25,552 nucleotides of DNA from a virus. The stretch lies in the IMG/VR virus record IMGVR_UViG_3300037258_000332, positions 1 through 25,552 of that record; one strand, given 5' to 3'. How positions within the stretch are numbered: position 1 is the first letter of the stretch; the number at the start of each line of letters is the position of its first letter. The notes beneath the pieces were generated by a model. It was not told where the DNA came from. It saw only the letters and a list, made by a program, of their open reading frames with translations, and did not search any database. Of the stretch, positions 6,809 to 14,867 are shown piece by piece. A program made the translations under genes and the position numbers.

Positions 6809-7562
6809 GCTCGGCGTAGCCGTCAATAAGGGCACGACTTATGGCCCCGCCAACGCCAAGGGCGACCGCGTGGGCGCGGTCATGATCCCCAACATCGCCA
6901 CGCCGGCGAGCGCGAGTGCCGTGACCGGCACCACCATCACGGCGGCTGGCTCGGGTTATACCAACCCGGCCAACATCACCTTCACGCCTGGCACGGGCAC
7001 GGCGGCAGTCATCTGCACCGCGCTCAAGGTCGTGACCGGGACCGTCGTGTTCGGCGGAACCAGCGGGTTCGCCGTCAACGACACCATCACCCTCAGCAAT
7101 GGCGCGGTCCTGACTGTCGCCACCGTGAGCGCAGGTGTGGTCCTGACCGTGACCGTAAGCACCCCCGGCAGTTTCACCGGCCAAGTGGCAACCAACCCCG
7201 TCAGCCAGACAGCGACCAGCGGTGTCGGCGTCGGCATCACGACCTGGACCTTGAGCTATGGCGTCCTGACCGTGGCAATCGCCGAGAGCGGCAACGGCAG
7301 CAACCCGACCTGGACCACGACCAGCTCCGATGCCGGCACCGGTGCCACCATCACCACGACCCAGGGCGGCAACAGCAACGCCATCTACGTCAAGGTGGCG
7401 AGCAACGAGATCCCGGCGAACTGCGTCGCTACCTTCGACACCAACTTCGCCTGCAACGGCTGGGTGGCGCTGAAGCGTAACGGCTACGTCACCTTCGCCC
7501 TGCAGCCCATCGGCGCGACCACGCTGGCGGCCGGCACCATGGACGCCATCGTCCTCTGCTGA
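6780..7562 (+). CDS. putative capsid decoration-like protein with Gly/Thr-rich insert
   Basis: The ATG at 6780 has GGAG 10 nt upstream and overlaps the portal gene by 29 nt; an in-frame ATG at 6720 would overlap more and lacks this site. The 260-aa product has three parts: a short N-terminus (1-36, MSALQKHTIELGVAV), a beta-rich repeat-like region rich in Thr, Gly and Val (about 37-200, including ITAAGSGYTNPANITFTPGT), and a C-terminal domain (about 201-260) with NEIPANCVATFDTNF and YVTFALQP. GSGYT-type repeats are common in phage fibre and surface proteins. A location between portal and capsid genes favours a head decoration or stabilising protein. The role is inferred from context. Confidence 0.65.
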   Translation: MSALQKHTIELGVAVNKGTTYGPANAKGDRVGAVMIPNIATPASASAVTGTTITAAGSGYTNPANITFTPGTGTAAVICTALKVVTGTVVFGGTSGFAVNDTITLSNGAVLTVATVSAGVVLTVTVSTPGSFTGQVATNPVSQTATSGVGVGITTWTLSYGVLTVAIAESGNGSNPTWTTTSSDAGTGATITTTQGGNSNAIYVKVASNEIPANCVATFDTNFACNGWVALKRNGYVTFALQPIGATTLAAGTMDAIVLC

Positions 7563-7609
7563 TGCACTGAAACCGTCCCATAACCGACCCAATCCGGGAG
7601 CATCCATCC

Positions 7610-8020
7610 ATGGCCAACAAGAAACCGACCGATACCGACACCCAGAACGCGCCTGCGGCAGCTAATGCCGAGGAAACAGCCGCCTCCACGGCTCCTGTAG
7701 CCAACGCGGAGGCGGAGGCAGCGGCCTCGGAGCCGGCCCCTGCGGCAGAGGTGACGGCCGCGGCCCCCGAGCCCGAGGCTCCGGCGCCAGCGGCACCCGT
7801 TTCCGAGACCGCAGAGGTTGAAGCGAAGGCGCAGACCTTCATGCAGCACCTGCAGGGCGAGATCATCAACGCCGAGCAGTCGGGCAAGAATGACCTGCAC
7901 TCGTGGCTGCTGAGCCTGGAGAGTCATCTCGGCGGCTTGGTGACGCACTGCAAGCGCTTGGAGCAGGAGGCATCGCCCGAGATCAAGAAGTTCGTGGACG
8001 GCGTCAAGAACCTGCTCTGA
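7610..8020 (+). CDS. Ala/Pro/Glu-rich protein, 136 aa
   Basis: The ATG at 7610 follows a GGGAG Shine-Dalgarno. Residues 1-70 are low-complexity Ala, Pro, Glu and Thr, predicted disordered and acidic; residues 71-136 are a helical domain (AEVEAKAQTFMQHLQGEIIN, then LHSWLLSLESHLGGLVTHCK) ending FVDGVKNLL. The family is unknown to me. Its position just before the protease-scaffold and capsid genes suggests a head morphogenesis role, for example an auxiliary scaffold or a capsid-binding peptide with a flexible linker, but that is inference. A GNRA-loop terminator follows 22 nt after its stop. Confidence 0.65.
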   Translation: MANKKPTDTDTQNAPAAANAEETAASTAPVANAEAEAAASEPAPAAEVTAAAPEPEAPAPAAPVSETAEVEAKAQTFMQHLQGEIINAEQSGKNDLHSWLLSLESHLGGLVTHCKRLEQEASPEIKKFVDGVKNLL

Positions 8021-8041
8021 CCAGACCCTGGCACTGAACCG

Positions 8042-8070
8042 AAAGGCCCGGCAACGGGCCTTTTCTTTTT
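8042..8070 (+). terminator. intrinsic terminator with GCAA tetraloop
   Basis: Stem GGCCCG (8045-8050) pairs with CGGGCC (8055-8060) around a GCAA tetraloop, extended by A-T pairs, and is followed by TTTTCTTTTT (8061-8070). The protease-scaffold Shine-Dalgarno GAGGA begins only a few bases later. Strong by appearance. Confidence 0.8.
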
Positions 8071-8085
8071 CCACTCGAGGACTCC

Positions 8086-9498
8086 ATGGCGAAGCTCACC
8101 ACCGAACAGCGCAAGGCGTTGCCGGAGTCTGATTTCGCCGTACCCGAGACCCGCGACCTGCCGATGCATGACCAGGACCACGTCAAGATGGCGTGGAACA
8201 TGGTCGATAAGACCAAGGACCTGAGCGACGTCCAGCGCACCGAAGCCAGGCGCCGGATTCTTGAGCGCGCCAAGAGCTTGGGTATCGATACCAGCGACTG
8301 GCACACCATCAAGGCTATGGCGTTCGAGGCCATAAGCCTGGAGGCCATGAGCGTCGAGGTCCCGGAGACACCGGACCACCCGAACAAAGTCCCATTCAGC
8401 GGCGTGCTCTGCTTCGTGGACCGCCCCAGCGACAAGGCCCCTGAAGGCAGCAAAGGCAAGCGCGTGATCATCACCGCTGCTGCCGCCCGCGCCGCCATCC
8501 CGACCATTCTGTTGATGGGCGTGGATTACAAGGAAAAGTTCGACGGCCACGACGTGACGAAGAAGATCGGCGTCATCACCGCCGGCGACGTCGTAGGCGA
8601 AGAATTTCAGATCAAAGGTTTCCTCTACGGTTCCGACTTCCCAGAACAGGTCGCTTACATCCAAGCGCATAAAGACGAGCTTGGCTTCAGTTATGAAGTC
8701 AAACGGGCTTTGATTGCGTCCATGGATGAACCTGTCTTGACTGTCGAGAGCTTGATTTTCAGTGGTGCCGCCATCCTCAAGAAAAAGGATGCGGCCTATA
8801 CATCAACTTCTTTGTCGGCGAATGCCGACGCGGAGATCGACATGACGAAGGAAGAACTGACCGCATTGTTCGCGGAAGCCGAGAAGAACATGGCCAGCAA
8901 GATCGAAGCCGCCGTGGCCGAGGCCCTGAAGAAGAACACGGATACCAGCCTCAGCGCCGCTTCGGTGCTGTCCAAGGTGAAGAAGCACAGCGACAGCCTG
9001 CGCAGCTGCGCCGCCGGCATGGAAGCCGATGGCATCGGCATGCATAACACCGGCGGTCACGTCCACCTGTTGCGGCGCATGGCCGACAACATGGAAGCCG
9101 AGGCCAGCAAGGGCAGCCTGCCGAGCTACTACAACAGCGGCAGCGATTTCCATGCCGCTGCCCAGCCCAGCGAGGCCGACCTGAAGGCCGCTGCCGACAA
9201 GCAGAAGGCCGACATCACCGCTGCCGTGACCGCGGCGCTCGAACCGCTCAAGACCGAGTTCGCCGATTTGAAGGCCAAGGCCTTCGATAAGGCGGCTGGT
9301 CCCGAGCGCAAGACGTTGCCGGCCTCGATCCAGCAGTTGGTGGACAAGGGCCACCTGAAGCTGGATGCGGCTGCCGATGCCGATGCCAAGGTCAGCGCTG
9401 CCGACCTCGACAAGGCCCTGACCGCTGCCGGCGTGACCAGCATCAGCCAGCGCATGGCCTTCAAGACCGAACTCGCTGCCGCCGGCCGCCTGGCCTAA
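8086..9498 (+). CDS. capsid maturation protease fused to scaffold
   Basis: The 470-aa product has three regions. Residues 1-75 (MAKLTTEQRKALPESDFAVP, then MHDQDHVKMAWNMVDK) resemble the DUF6582 module found at the front of some phage proteins. Residues about 98-235 look like an S78-type prohead protease: FDGHDVTKKIGVI with candidate catalytic His155, GFLYGSDF, and ELGFSYEVK with candidate Ser202. Residues about 250-470 are helical, rich in Ala, Lys and Glu, and suit an internal scaffold that is cleaved during maturation. The gene directly precedes the major capsid gene, as protease-scaffold genes do. The ATG at 8086 has GAGGA upstream. Catalytic residues are assigned by eye. Confidence 0.75.
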   Translation: MAKLTTEQRKALPESDFAVPETRDLPMHDQDHVKMAWNMVDKTKDLSDVQRTEARRRILERAKSLGIDTSDWHTIKAMAFEAISLEAMSVEVPETPDHPNKVPFSGVLCFVDRPSDKAPEGSKGKRVIITAAAARAAIPTILLMGVDYKEKFDGHDVTKKIGVITAGDVVGEEFQIKGFLYGSDFPEQVAYIQAHKDELGFSYEVKRALIASMDEPVLTVESLIFSGAAILKKKDAAYTSTSLSANADAEIDMTKEELTALFAEAEKNMASKIEAAVAEALKKNTDTSLSAASVLSKVKKHSDSLRSCAAGMEADGIGMHNTGGHVHLLRRMADNMEAEASKGSLPSYYNSGSDFHAAAQPSEADLKAAADKQKADITAAVTAALEPLKTEFADLKAKAFDKAAGPERKTLPASIQQLVDKGHLKLDAAADADAKVSAADLDKALTAAGVTSISQRMAFKTELAAAGRLA

Positions 9499-9527
9499 GC
9501 CGCTTCACCAAACGACAACCAGTCGCA

Positions 9528-9544
9528 GGCCCCACAACGGGGCC
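9528..9544 (+). other. GC-rich hairpin upstream of capsid gene
   Basis: GGCCCC (9528-9533) pairs with GGGGCC (9539-9544) around ACAAC. No T tract follows, so this is not a standard terminator; it may protect the capsid mRNA 5' end or mark a processing site. The capsid Shine-Dalgarno AAGGA lies about 20 nt downstream. Confidence 0.5.
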
Positions 9545-9578
9545 GGCGCGGTCCTCTATTGCCTAAGGAATAACTGCA

Positions 9579-10568
9579 ATGAAAGACGCACGCTTCCTGG
9601 ACTCCATCAGCGCCAGCGCCGACTTCCTCGGCCCCGGTGCTATCGAGACCAACCGCTACGAGAACGAGATCACCGACCTGGTGCGCCGCAAGTCCATCGC
9701 CTTGGAGCGCATCCAGCACGTCCCCGCGACCGGTCAGCCGACCCGCTACTTCGAGCAGACCGCCATCGCCCAGGGCACGTTCCAGACCACCCAGAACGCA
9801 CTCAGCCCGACGCCGGCGACGCCGACCCGTGCCGAGCGTTCGGCGGTCATCAAGGCCATCGCCAACCAGACCAACATCACGCTGTTCGACCGCGACGTGA
9901 CCCGCCAGCAGGGCCAGTTCGCATCCATCGTCGCCCAGGACGTGGAAGACGTCATCAACGGCGTCGTGGTGGTCTCGGCGGCGGCGCTGTGGAACGGCAC
10001 CGACACCAGCCTGGTGACCCCGACCACGGCGCAGTACGTGGGCCTGCTGACACAGATCACGCAGACCAGCGTGTTGGTCAGTGGCACGAGCATCATCGAC
10101 GGCCTGAAGGCTCAGGTCGCGACGATGATGGCGAACACGACCTTCGACGTGCGGCCGACGGCGATCTACGTCAACCCCATCCTGGCCGACCTCATCGACC
10201 AGGAAGCCAAGGCCAACCACTTCCAGCTCAATGAGACTGAGGTGGTGGCGGGCGTCAAGGTCCTGTCCATCCAGACCCAGGCCGGCAAGCTGCCGATCAT
10301 CCCCGACCCGTACATCCCCAGCAGCACGAGTTCGGCGTTCGGCTTCTCCGCTCCGCCGGCGGGCCAGACCAACTACTTCGCCGTCATCACCACCGAAGAC
10401 ATGATCAAGATCTTCTACGTGTCCGGCGAGACCCAGAACCCCAAGCCGCGCCTGTTCGAGCTCGGCCTGGTCGGCAACCTCAACGGTCAGTTCGTGTCGG
10501 TGCTGTTCGATGCGCCTGTCGCGAAGGGCCCCAGCTACGCCCATGCCGTGGTGTGCGTCCAGCACTAA
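9579..10568 (+). CDS. major capsid protein
   Basis: The 329-aa product forms the icosahedral shell. It shows the style of an HK97-fold capsid protein: an N-terminal arm (residues 1-35), an ALERIQHVPATGQPTRYFEQ segment (41-60) suited to the E-loop region, a long central alpha/beta part with VRPTAIYVNPILADLIDQEA (188-207), VVAGVKVLSIQTQAGKLPII near 218-237, and a C-terminal YFAVITTEDMIKIFYVSGE segment. The order protease-scaffold, then capsid, and the length both fit. AAGGA is well placed before the ATG. A hairpin precedes it and two terminator-like structures follow, consistent with a highly expressed transcript. Confidence 0.88.
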   Translation: MKDARFLDSISASADFLGPGAIETNRYENEITDLVRRKSIALERIQHVPATGQPTRYFEQTAIAQGTFQTTQNALSPTPATPTRAERSAVIKAIANQTNITLFDRDVTRQQGQFASIVAQDVEDVINGVVVVSAAALWNGTDTSLVTPTTAQYVGLLTQITQTSVLVSGTSIIDGLKAQVATMMANTTFDVRPTAIYVNPILADLIDQEAKANHFQLNETEVVAGVKVLSIQTQAGKLPIIPDPYIPSSTSSAFGFSAPPAGQTNYFAVITTEDMIKIFYVSGETQNPKPRLFELGLVGNLNGQFVSVLFDAPVAKGPSYAHAVVCVQH

Positions 10569-10593
10569 CGGTTGAGCCTTAGCTGAACGCAAA

Positions 10594-10662
10594 GCCAGCC
10601 CCACCCGTGTCTCATCCACGGGCAGTACCTGTCTCCCGGCAGGGCGGGGCTGGCCCTATTTT
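10594..10662 (+). terminator. branched terminator-like structure after capsid gene
   Basis: GCCAGCCCC (10594-10602) is perfectly complementary to GGGGCTGGC (10646-10654), and the downstream side is followed by CCTATTTT. Inside lie a 6-bp hairpin, CCCGTG (10604-10609) with CACGGG (10617-10622), and a 4-bp hairpin, CCTG (10628-10631) with CAGG (10640-10643). The whole can form a three-way junction. It is not a tRNA: no acceptor, anticodon or T-loop signature is present. Confidence 0.6.
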
Positions 10663-10673
10663 CCGGGGGCGAT

Positions 10674-10700
10674 GCCGCGCCGTCGCGCGGCTTTTCCTTT
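10674..10700 (+). terminator. second intrinsic terminator after capsid gene
   Basis: GCCGCGC (10674-10680) pairs with GCGCGGC (10685-10691) around CGTC and is followed by TTTTCCTTT. The Shine-Dalgarno GGGAG of the next gene starts 2 nt later. It lies 20 nt behind the branched structure, giving a tandem terminator between capsid and connector genes. Confidence 0.75.
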
Positions 10701-10713
10701 CCGGGAGACGAAC

Positions 10714-10959
10714 ATGAAAGTGTATTCGCCGCACGAGAAGCAACAGAAGGGCAAGCACACGATCCGGCTGACCCCTGGCACCAAGAACCCTGACTCCGCG
10801 TTCATGCGAGAGAACGAGAAGGGCGAGAAGGTACCTCAGCTCTTCACCGTGACCTTCAACGACGGCATGGCCGTGGTCGATGACGCGCTCGGTAAGTGGA
10901 TGGTGGACAACAAAGTCGCGCTCAAGAGCAAGAAGCTCATCAAGCTGCTGACCGACTAG
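10714..10959 (+). CDS. small hypothetical protein, 81 aa, post-capsid
   Basis: The ATG at 10714 has GGGAG upstream; an earlier in-frame start at 10672 lies inside the terminator stem and is rejected. The product is basic and Lys-rich: MKVYSPHEKQQKGKHTIRLT, then PQLFTVTFNDGMAVVDDALG and a C-terminal KSKKLIKLLTD. This strand-rich centre with a short helical tail could be a small head protein or a connector accessory, but no family is recognised. It is followed after 9 nt by the connector gene, whose Shine-Dalgarno overlaps this TAG stop. Confidence 0.65.
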   Translation: MKVYSPHEKQQKGKHTIRLTPGTKNPDSAFMRENEKGEKVPQLFTVTFNDGMAVVDDALGKWMVDNKVALKSKKLIKLLTD

Positions 10960-10968
10960 GAGCCGTAG

Positions 10969-11889
10969 ATGCCGCAGAGCCAGTATCTGACCGGCGGCGA
11001 CCTCGCGGCCTATGGCGTCGCCGGGGCCACCACGCAACAGGTATGCACGGCATCGGTCCTGGTGGACACGTACCTGCTCCGCCCAGAGGGCATGGTGTGG
11101 GCGCCTGATTCCAGCGGCCGTCCGGGTTGGATGGTCGCCAAGGATCCGGTGCTGACGCTGCATAGTGCAGGCGCGATCTCGCCAGGTCTCAACGTCCAGG
11201 TGCCGGTGGTTGAGACTAATGTCGCGCCGATGCTGCAACCCGGCGATGTCATGATCCTGGACCGGCAGAGCACAGGCCCCTTCGTCGGCGAGACCGTTGT
11301 CGTTGGTTCAGTCATCAACGGCATCATCACCCTCAACCAGGTCCTGTACGCACACAGCGGCGGCGTCACCCTCGAGACCGGCATGGTCATCGTCGAGGAG
11401 CGGGTGCTGCCTTCGGGACGTCCTAAGAGCCGTGTCGCGCATTGGCCTGTGGCGCGCATGGTCTCGGGCTTGGGCCGTTATGGCTTCGGCCGGCGCAGCC
11501 AGGGCAGCAGCGGCTACCCGTTGGAGGCCTTCAACCTCCTGGCCACGCTGCAGCAGTTCGGTGGCCCGCCCATCTGGGAACAGATGGACGTGACGCACAT
11601 GGGCATAGAGCCGGAAGGTGACTTCTGGATTCCCGCTGGCATCCTCTTGGCGTACTACACCCGCGTCAAGCTCGCATTCGTGTGCGGCTGGCCCGTGGGT
11701 GCGTTGCCGAGTTGGGTCAAGCAGGCAGTGGCCAACGTCATCATCAACACCGGCGCCACCATCGGCATGCCGCCGAACATCAAGTTGGCCAAGGCCGGAG
11801 ACACACAGCTCACGCGCTGGGCCAGTAGCAACATCGACGAAGACACCAAGGCCATGATCCAGAGGTATCGAGTCCGGGACTTCGCCTAA
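10969..11889 (+). CDS. putative head-tail connector/adaptor protein
   Basis: The 306-aa product begins QYLTGGDLAAYGVAGATTQQ (residues 4-23) and continues with VLVDTYLLRPEGM, which resembles the opening of phage head-tail adaptor proteins, where helical segments bind the portal. The middle (about 60-140) is beta-rich with LQPGDVMILDR and similar strands. The C-terminal part is helical with SWVKQAVANVIINTG near 245. Position directly after the capsid gene and before a head-closure candidate supports an adaptor role. It is larger than minimal adaptors, so the central domain may be extra. It starts with GGAG 6 nt upstream and ends in a TAATG overlap with the next gene. Confidence 0.6.
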   Translation: MPQSQYLTGGDLAAYGVAGATTQQVCTASVLVDTYLLRPEGMVWAPDSSGRPGWMVAKDPVLTLHSAGAISPGLNVQVPVVETNVAPMLQPGDVMILDRQSTGPFVGETVVVGSVINGIITLNQVLYAHSGGVTLETGMVIVEERVLPSGRPKSRVAHWPVARMVSGLGRYGFGRRSQGSSGYPLEAFNLLATLQQFGGPPIWEQMDVTHMGIEPEGDFWIPAGILLAYYTRVKLAFVCGWPVGALPSWVKQAVANVIINTGATIGMPPNIKLAKAGDTQLTRWASSNIDEDTKAMIQRYRVRDFA

Positions 11890-12251
11890 TGAGCTTTCTC
11901 TACCCGCGCGTCATCACGGTATGGCGCTTGCCCAAGCAGAATGCTGCCGGCGCACAGGGCTACATCGGGCAGACCGACGCCCAATATCAGCAGCAGCCGC
12001 AGCCGACACCGGTGAGCATCCAGGCGGCGGTGCAGATGAAGAAGGATTCTGGCTCTCAGCCCGCGCATCTGGCAGCGGATGTCAGCAAGCGCGTGTACTG
12101 GGAGATCCTGACCGCACCCGGCCCGCAGCCCACGACTTTCGAATCCAACGACATCGTCAAGGACGACCTCGGCCGCAGGTTCCAGGTCGTGGGCTCGTAT
12201 CTGACCGCTTTCGGCAACTGGCAGTGCCTAGCCGAACGACAGGAGGCCTGA
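11889..12251 (+). CDS. putative head closure (stopper) protein
   Basis: The 120-aa product starts MSFLYPRVITVWRLPKQNAA and has a Gln-rich loop (YQQQPQPTPVSIQA) followed by a strand pattern ending NDIVKDDLGRRFQVVGSYLT and WQCLAERQE. Small beta-barrel proteins of about this size after the adaptor commonly plug the head, as in the SPP1 gp16 and lambda gpFII group. The D-x-x-G-R-x-F-x-V-V motif is typical of this sort of protein. Assignment is by size, order and motif style only. It shares one base with the previous stop and lies 1 nt before the tail terminator-like gene. Confidence 0.55.
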   Translation: MSFLYPRVITVWRLPKQNAAGAQGYIGQTDAQYQQQPQPTPVSIQAAVQMKKDSGSQPAHLAADVSKRVYWEILTAPGPQPTTFESNDIVKDDLGRRFQVVGSYLTAFGNWQCLAERQEA

Positions 12252-12252
12252 T

Positions 12253-13062
12253 ATGGCCGACCTATCCGATGTCGGGATCTGGTTCGAGGCTCAGTGCACG
12301 ACCATTTGCTACCCAAATGGCTCTTCGCAGCCGCCCATTACCGGAAGCGGCAAGACCATCAGCCTGGGCCGGGGATGGCCGGATCCGAAGACACTTGATG
12401 CCGTGATGGCGGCTGGTGTCGGCAATGCCTACGTCAACATCTACCCCATGCCTGGCATGGAGCGCAACACCACGCGCTTCCCCAAGGCCTGGCAGCAGGT
12501 ATCTGTGACCGCAGCGACTCTGACCCTCACGGTCAGCGGCCGCACCGTGACCGTTGGCGGCACGCCGGCGGTAGGCCAAGGCGCCGTGGTTTCCGTGAAC
12601 ACGCAGCCCTATGGCTACGCGCTCGTGGGCGGCGACACCTTGAACAGCATCGCCGCGGCTTTGGCGGCCCTTATCCCAGGAGCCAGCGCTGTCGGCGCGG
12701 TCGTGACCGTTCCCGGCGTGTCGCCACTGAGCGCGGCCGTGAGTGTCACCGGCACCGCAGCCATGGAGACTAGGCGGCAACAGCGGGTGTTCGGCGTCTA
12801 TGTCTGGGCTCCAGATCCGGTGACCCGTGACACGGTGGCCCAGGCCATAGACGGTGCCATGGCCGTGATCGAGCGCTTCACGCTGCCGGATGGATTCTCG
12901 GCACGGCTGATCTATCACGGCACCATGGAAACCGATGAGCTGCAGGCTCGCCTAATCTACAAGCGGAGCCTGATGTATTCGGTCGAGTACGCGACCACCA
13001 CGACCCAGACCACACAGACCGTCGGCGCTACCAGCGTCGGCATTGCATCCGCAACGGGCTAG
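12253..13062 (+). CDS. putative tail terminator/completion protein
   Basis: AGGAGG is perfectly spaced before the ATG at 12253. The 269-aa product has an N-terminal block with ICYPNGSSQPPITGSG, RGWPDPKTLDAVMAAG and VNIYPMPGMERNTTRFP (about 18-77), a central Thr/Val-rich insert (about 85-170), and a C-terminal block with RRQQRVFGVYVWAPDP, DGFSARLIYHG and RSLMYSVEYATT. The split alpha/beta layout and the position just upstream of the sheath suit a protein that caps the tail tube and joins it to the head. The central insert includes DTLNSIAAALAALIPGA and looks like an added domain. Function is inferred. Confidence 0.6.
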   Translation: MADLSDVGIWFEAQCTTICYPNGSSQPPITGSGKTISLGRGWPDPKTLDAVMAAGVGNAYVNIYPMPGMERNTTRFPKAWQQVSVTAATLTLTVSGRTVTVGGTPAVGQGAVVSVNTQPYGYALVGGDTLNSIAAALAALIPGASAVGAVVTVPGVSPLSAAVSVTGTAAMETRRQQRVFGVYVWAPDPVTRDTVAQAIDGAMAVIERFTLPDGFSARLIYHGTMETDELQARLIYKRSLMYSVEYATTTTQTTQTVGATSVGIASATG

Positions 13063-13078
13063 ACCCGAAGGAACCGAT

Positions 13079-13246
13079 ATGGCCGATGATAACCAGCCCC
13101 AGGTATCCGCCAAGACCGCGAAGAAGCCGCTGCTGACGGTGCGCGAGCCCTTCGACGACTACCAGAAGGGCGACCAGATCTTCGACGCCGACGAGGCCAA
13201 GACCGTCCAGGAATCGCATCCCCATTTCGTGACGCGCCTGCCCTAA
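13079..13246 (+). CDS. small protein before the sheath, 55 aa
   Basis: The ATG at 13079 follows AAGGA with good spacing; an in-frame start at 13043 would overlap the previous gene and is less likely. The product reads MADDNQPQVSAKTAKKPLLT, then DDYQKGDQIFDADEAKTVQE and a final PHFVTRLP. A pattern of a GD-I-D turn followed by a short helix and an FV-R end is common among small phage head or tail accessory proteins, but I cannot assign a family. It is followed by a clear terminator before the sheath gene. Confidence 0.65.
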   Translation: MADDNQPQVSAKTAKKPLLTVREPFDDYQKGDQIFDADEAKTVQESHPHFVTRLP

Positions 13247-13270
13247 AGCGGACGCTGACTGACCCACGCC

Positions 13271-13297
13271 AAGCCGCCTCGAGCGGCTTTTTTATTT
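13271..13297 (+). terminator. intrinsic terminator before sheath gene
   Basis: AAGCCGC (13271-13277) pairs with GCGGCTT (13283-13289) around CTCGA and runs into TTTTTTATTTC. This has the longest uninterrupted T run of the series. The sheath ATG lies about 23 nt downstream of the tract. Confidence 0.8.
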
Positions 13298-13319
13298 CCT
13301 CCTTTCGAGTGAGGCATCC

Positions 13320-14867
13320 ATGATCATCCCGCAGGGCAGTATCAACGCCACGGCGCTCGTCGTCCCCGACCTCTACGTCGTCATCATCCCGCCGTCGGTG
13401 ACGCTGCTCAACGGCGTCCCCACCAACATCATCGGCAACGTCGGCACCGCGAGCTGGGGGCCCGTGAACGCGCCTGTGGTGTGCTCGGACATGGCCAGCT
13501 ATGCCCGCAGCTTCGGCCCGATCATGCCGCGGAAGTTCGACCTCGGCACGGTGGTCGCCGCCGAAGTGCTGCAGGGCGCCAATGACTTCGTCTGCGTACG
13601 CGTCACCGACGGCACGGACGTCGCTGCTACCGCCATCCTCCAGGACACCAGCAACGCCACCGGCGTAACCCTGACCGCCAGATACACCGGCAGCCTGGGC
13701 AATAGCATCACCGCGACGGTTGCCAACGGCAGCAAGGCCAGCACGTTCAAGGTCACGTTCGTACTCCCTGGCCAGGTACCGGAGGTGTTCGATAACATCG
13801 CCGGCACGGGCCTGCCGTTGTGGACTGCCATCGCCGCAGCCATAAACAACGGCAACAGCGTGAGCCGTGGCCCGAGCCAGTTCTTCACCGGTGCTGTGGG
13901 CTCTTCCGTCGTCGCTCCGAAACTGGCCTCGGTAACCGCTGCCAGTGGCACCGATGGCGCCACCACCATCACCTCCAGCGTGCTGGTGGGTGCAAATACC
14001 GGTAACCGCACGGGCATGTACGCCCTGGCCGGCACCGGCGCCAGCATCGGCGTGCTCGCTGATGCCGACGACACCACGCAGTGGGCCAACCAGGACGCCT
14101 TCGGCCTGGCCAACGGCATCTACATGCAGCTGGTGAACCCGGCGGGCCAGGTGGGCGCTACCGGCGCGGCTACGGCCGCTACCAACAAGGCCACCGCCGG
14201 CATCGACGACTACGCGTCGAAGATGTACATGGGCGACTGGATCTACTTCAGCGACACCGTCAACAACGTCACACGCCTGATCTCGCCCCAGGGCTTCGGT
14301 GCCGGCCGCTTGGCCAACCTCAGCCCCGAACAGTCGAGCCTGAACAAGCGCATGTACGGCATCGTCGGCACCCAGAGCGGTGCTGTGAACATCACCTATG
14401 CCGACGCCGACCTGGTTGGCTTGGTCAATGCCGGTATCGAGCTCATCACCAACCCCTGCCCGGGCGGCAACTACTTCGGCTGCCGTATCGGTCAGAACTG
14501 CAGCAGCAACTCCGCCATCAACGGCGACGAGTACACCCGGCTCACGAACTACATCGCCGCGACCCTCAATGCCGGCATGGGGCCGTACGTAGGCCAGCTG
14601 CAGACCGTCCAGGAGCGCTTGGACGCGCAGACCGCCATCCAGTCGTCCCTGTCCAACATGTGGGACCAGGAGATGATCGGGGACGTCAACAACCCCACGC
14701 AGCCGCCGTTCTCGGTGGTCATCAGCGCCAGCAACAACCCCACGTCACAGGTGGTGACGGGAGTGCAGGTGGCGACGGTGCAGGTCAAATACCTGTCGGT
14801 GGTCCGCAAGTTCCTGATCAACTTCCAGGGCGGCCAGACCGTCCAGATCGCCGTGCAGCCGGCCTAA
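13320..14867 (+). CDS. tail sheath protein
   Basis: The 515-aa product is the contractile sheath subunit that drives the tube through the envelope. The N-terminus contains a P-x-x-Y-V-V-I-I-P-P segment and the characteristic VGTASWGPVNAPVVCSDMA (about 41-59), then FDLGTVVAAEVLQGANDFVCVRVTDGT. The middle region (about 115-330) is a variable outer domain rich in Thr, Ala and Gly. The C-terminal region has GLVNAGIELITNPCPGG, an INGDEYTRLTNYIAATLNA helix and ends VVRKFLINFQGGQTVQIAVQ, the conserved core. Size and order (sheath then tube) are decisive for a myovirus. Confidence 0.88.
   Translation: MIIPQGSINATALVVPDLYVVIIPPSVTLLNGVPTNIIGNVGTASWGPVNAPVVCSDMASYARSFGPIMPRKFDLGTVVAAEVLQGANDFVCVRVTDGTDVAATAILQDTSNATGVTLTARYTGSLGNSITATVANGSKASTFKVTFVLPGQVPEVFDNIAGTGLPLWTAIAAAINNGNSVSRGPSQFFTGAVGSSVVAPKLASVTAASGTDGATTITSSVLVGANTGNRTGMYALAGTGASIGVLADADDTTQWANQDAFGLANGIYMQLVNPAGQVGATGAATAATNKATAGIDDYASKMYMGDWIYFSDTVNNVTRLISPQGFGAGRLANLSPEQSSLNKRMYGIVGTQSGAVNITYADADLVGLVNAGIELITNPCPGGNYFGCRIGQNCSSNSAINGDEYTRLTNYIAATLNAGMGPYVGQLQTVQERLDAQTAIQSSLSNMWDQEMIGDVNNPTQPPFSVVISASNNPTSQVVTGVQVATVQVKYLSVVRKFLINFQGGQTVQIAVQPA

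Noticed and set aside
9528-9544. Terminator before the capsid gene
   Set aside because: The hairpin is strong but no T tract follows, so it was recorded only as a hairpin.
9495-10619. 374-aa - strand ORF antisense to the capsid gene
   Set aside because: It mirrors the capsid frame and has the Arg/His/Gly-rich composition of GC-rich shadows; the capsid frame is clearly real.
10594-10654. tRNA or tmRNA in the branched structure after the capsid gene
   Set aside because: No 7-bp acceptor with CCA-like end, no anticodon arm and no T-loop sequence; it fits a branched terminator better.
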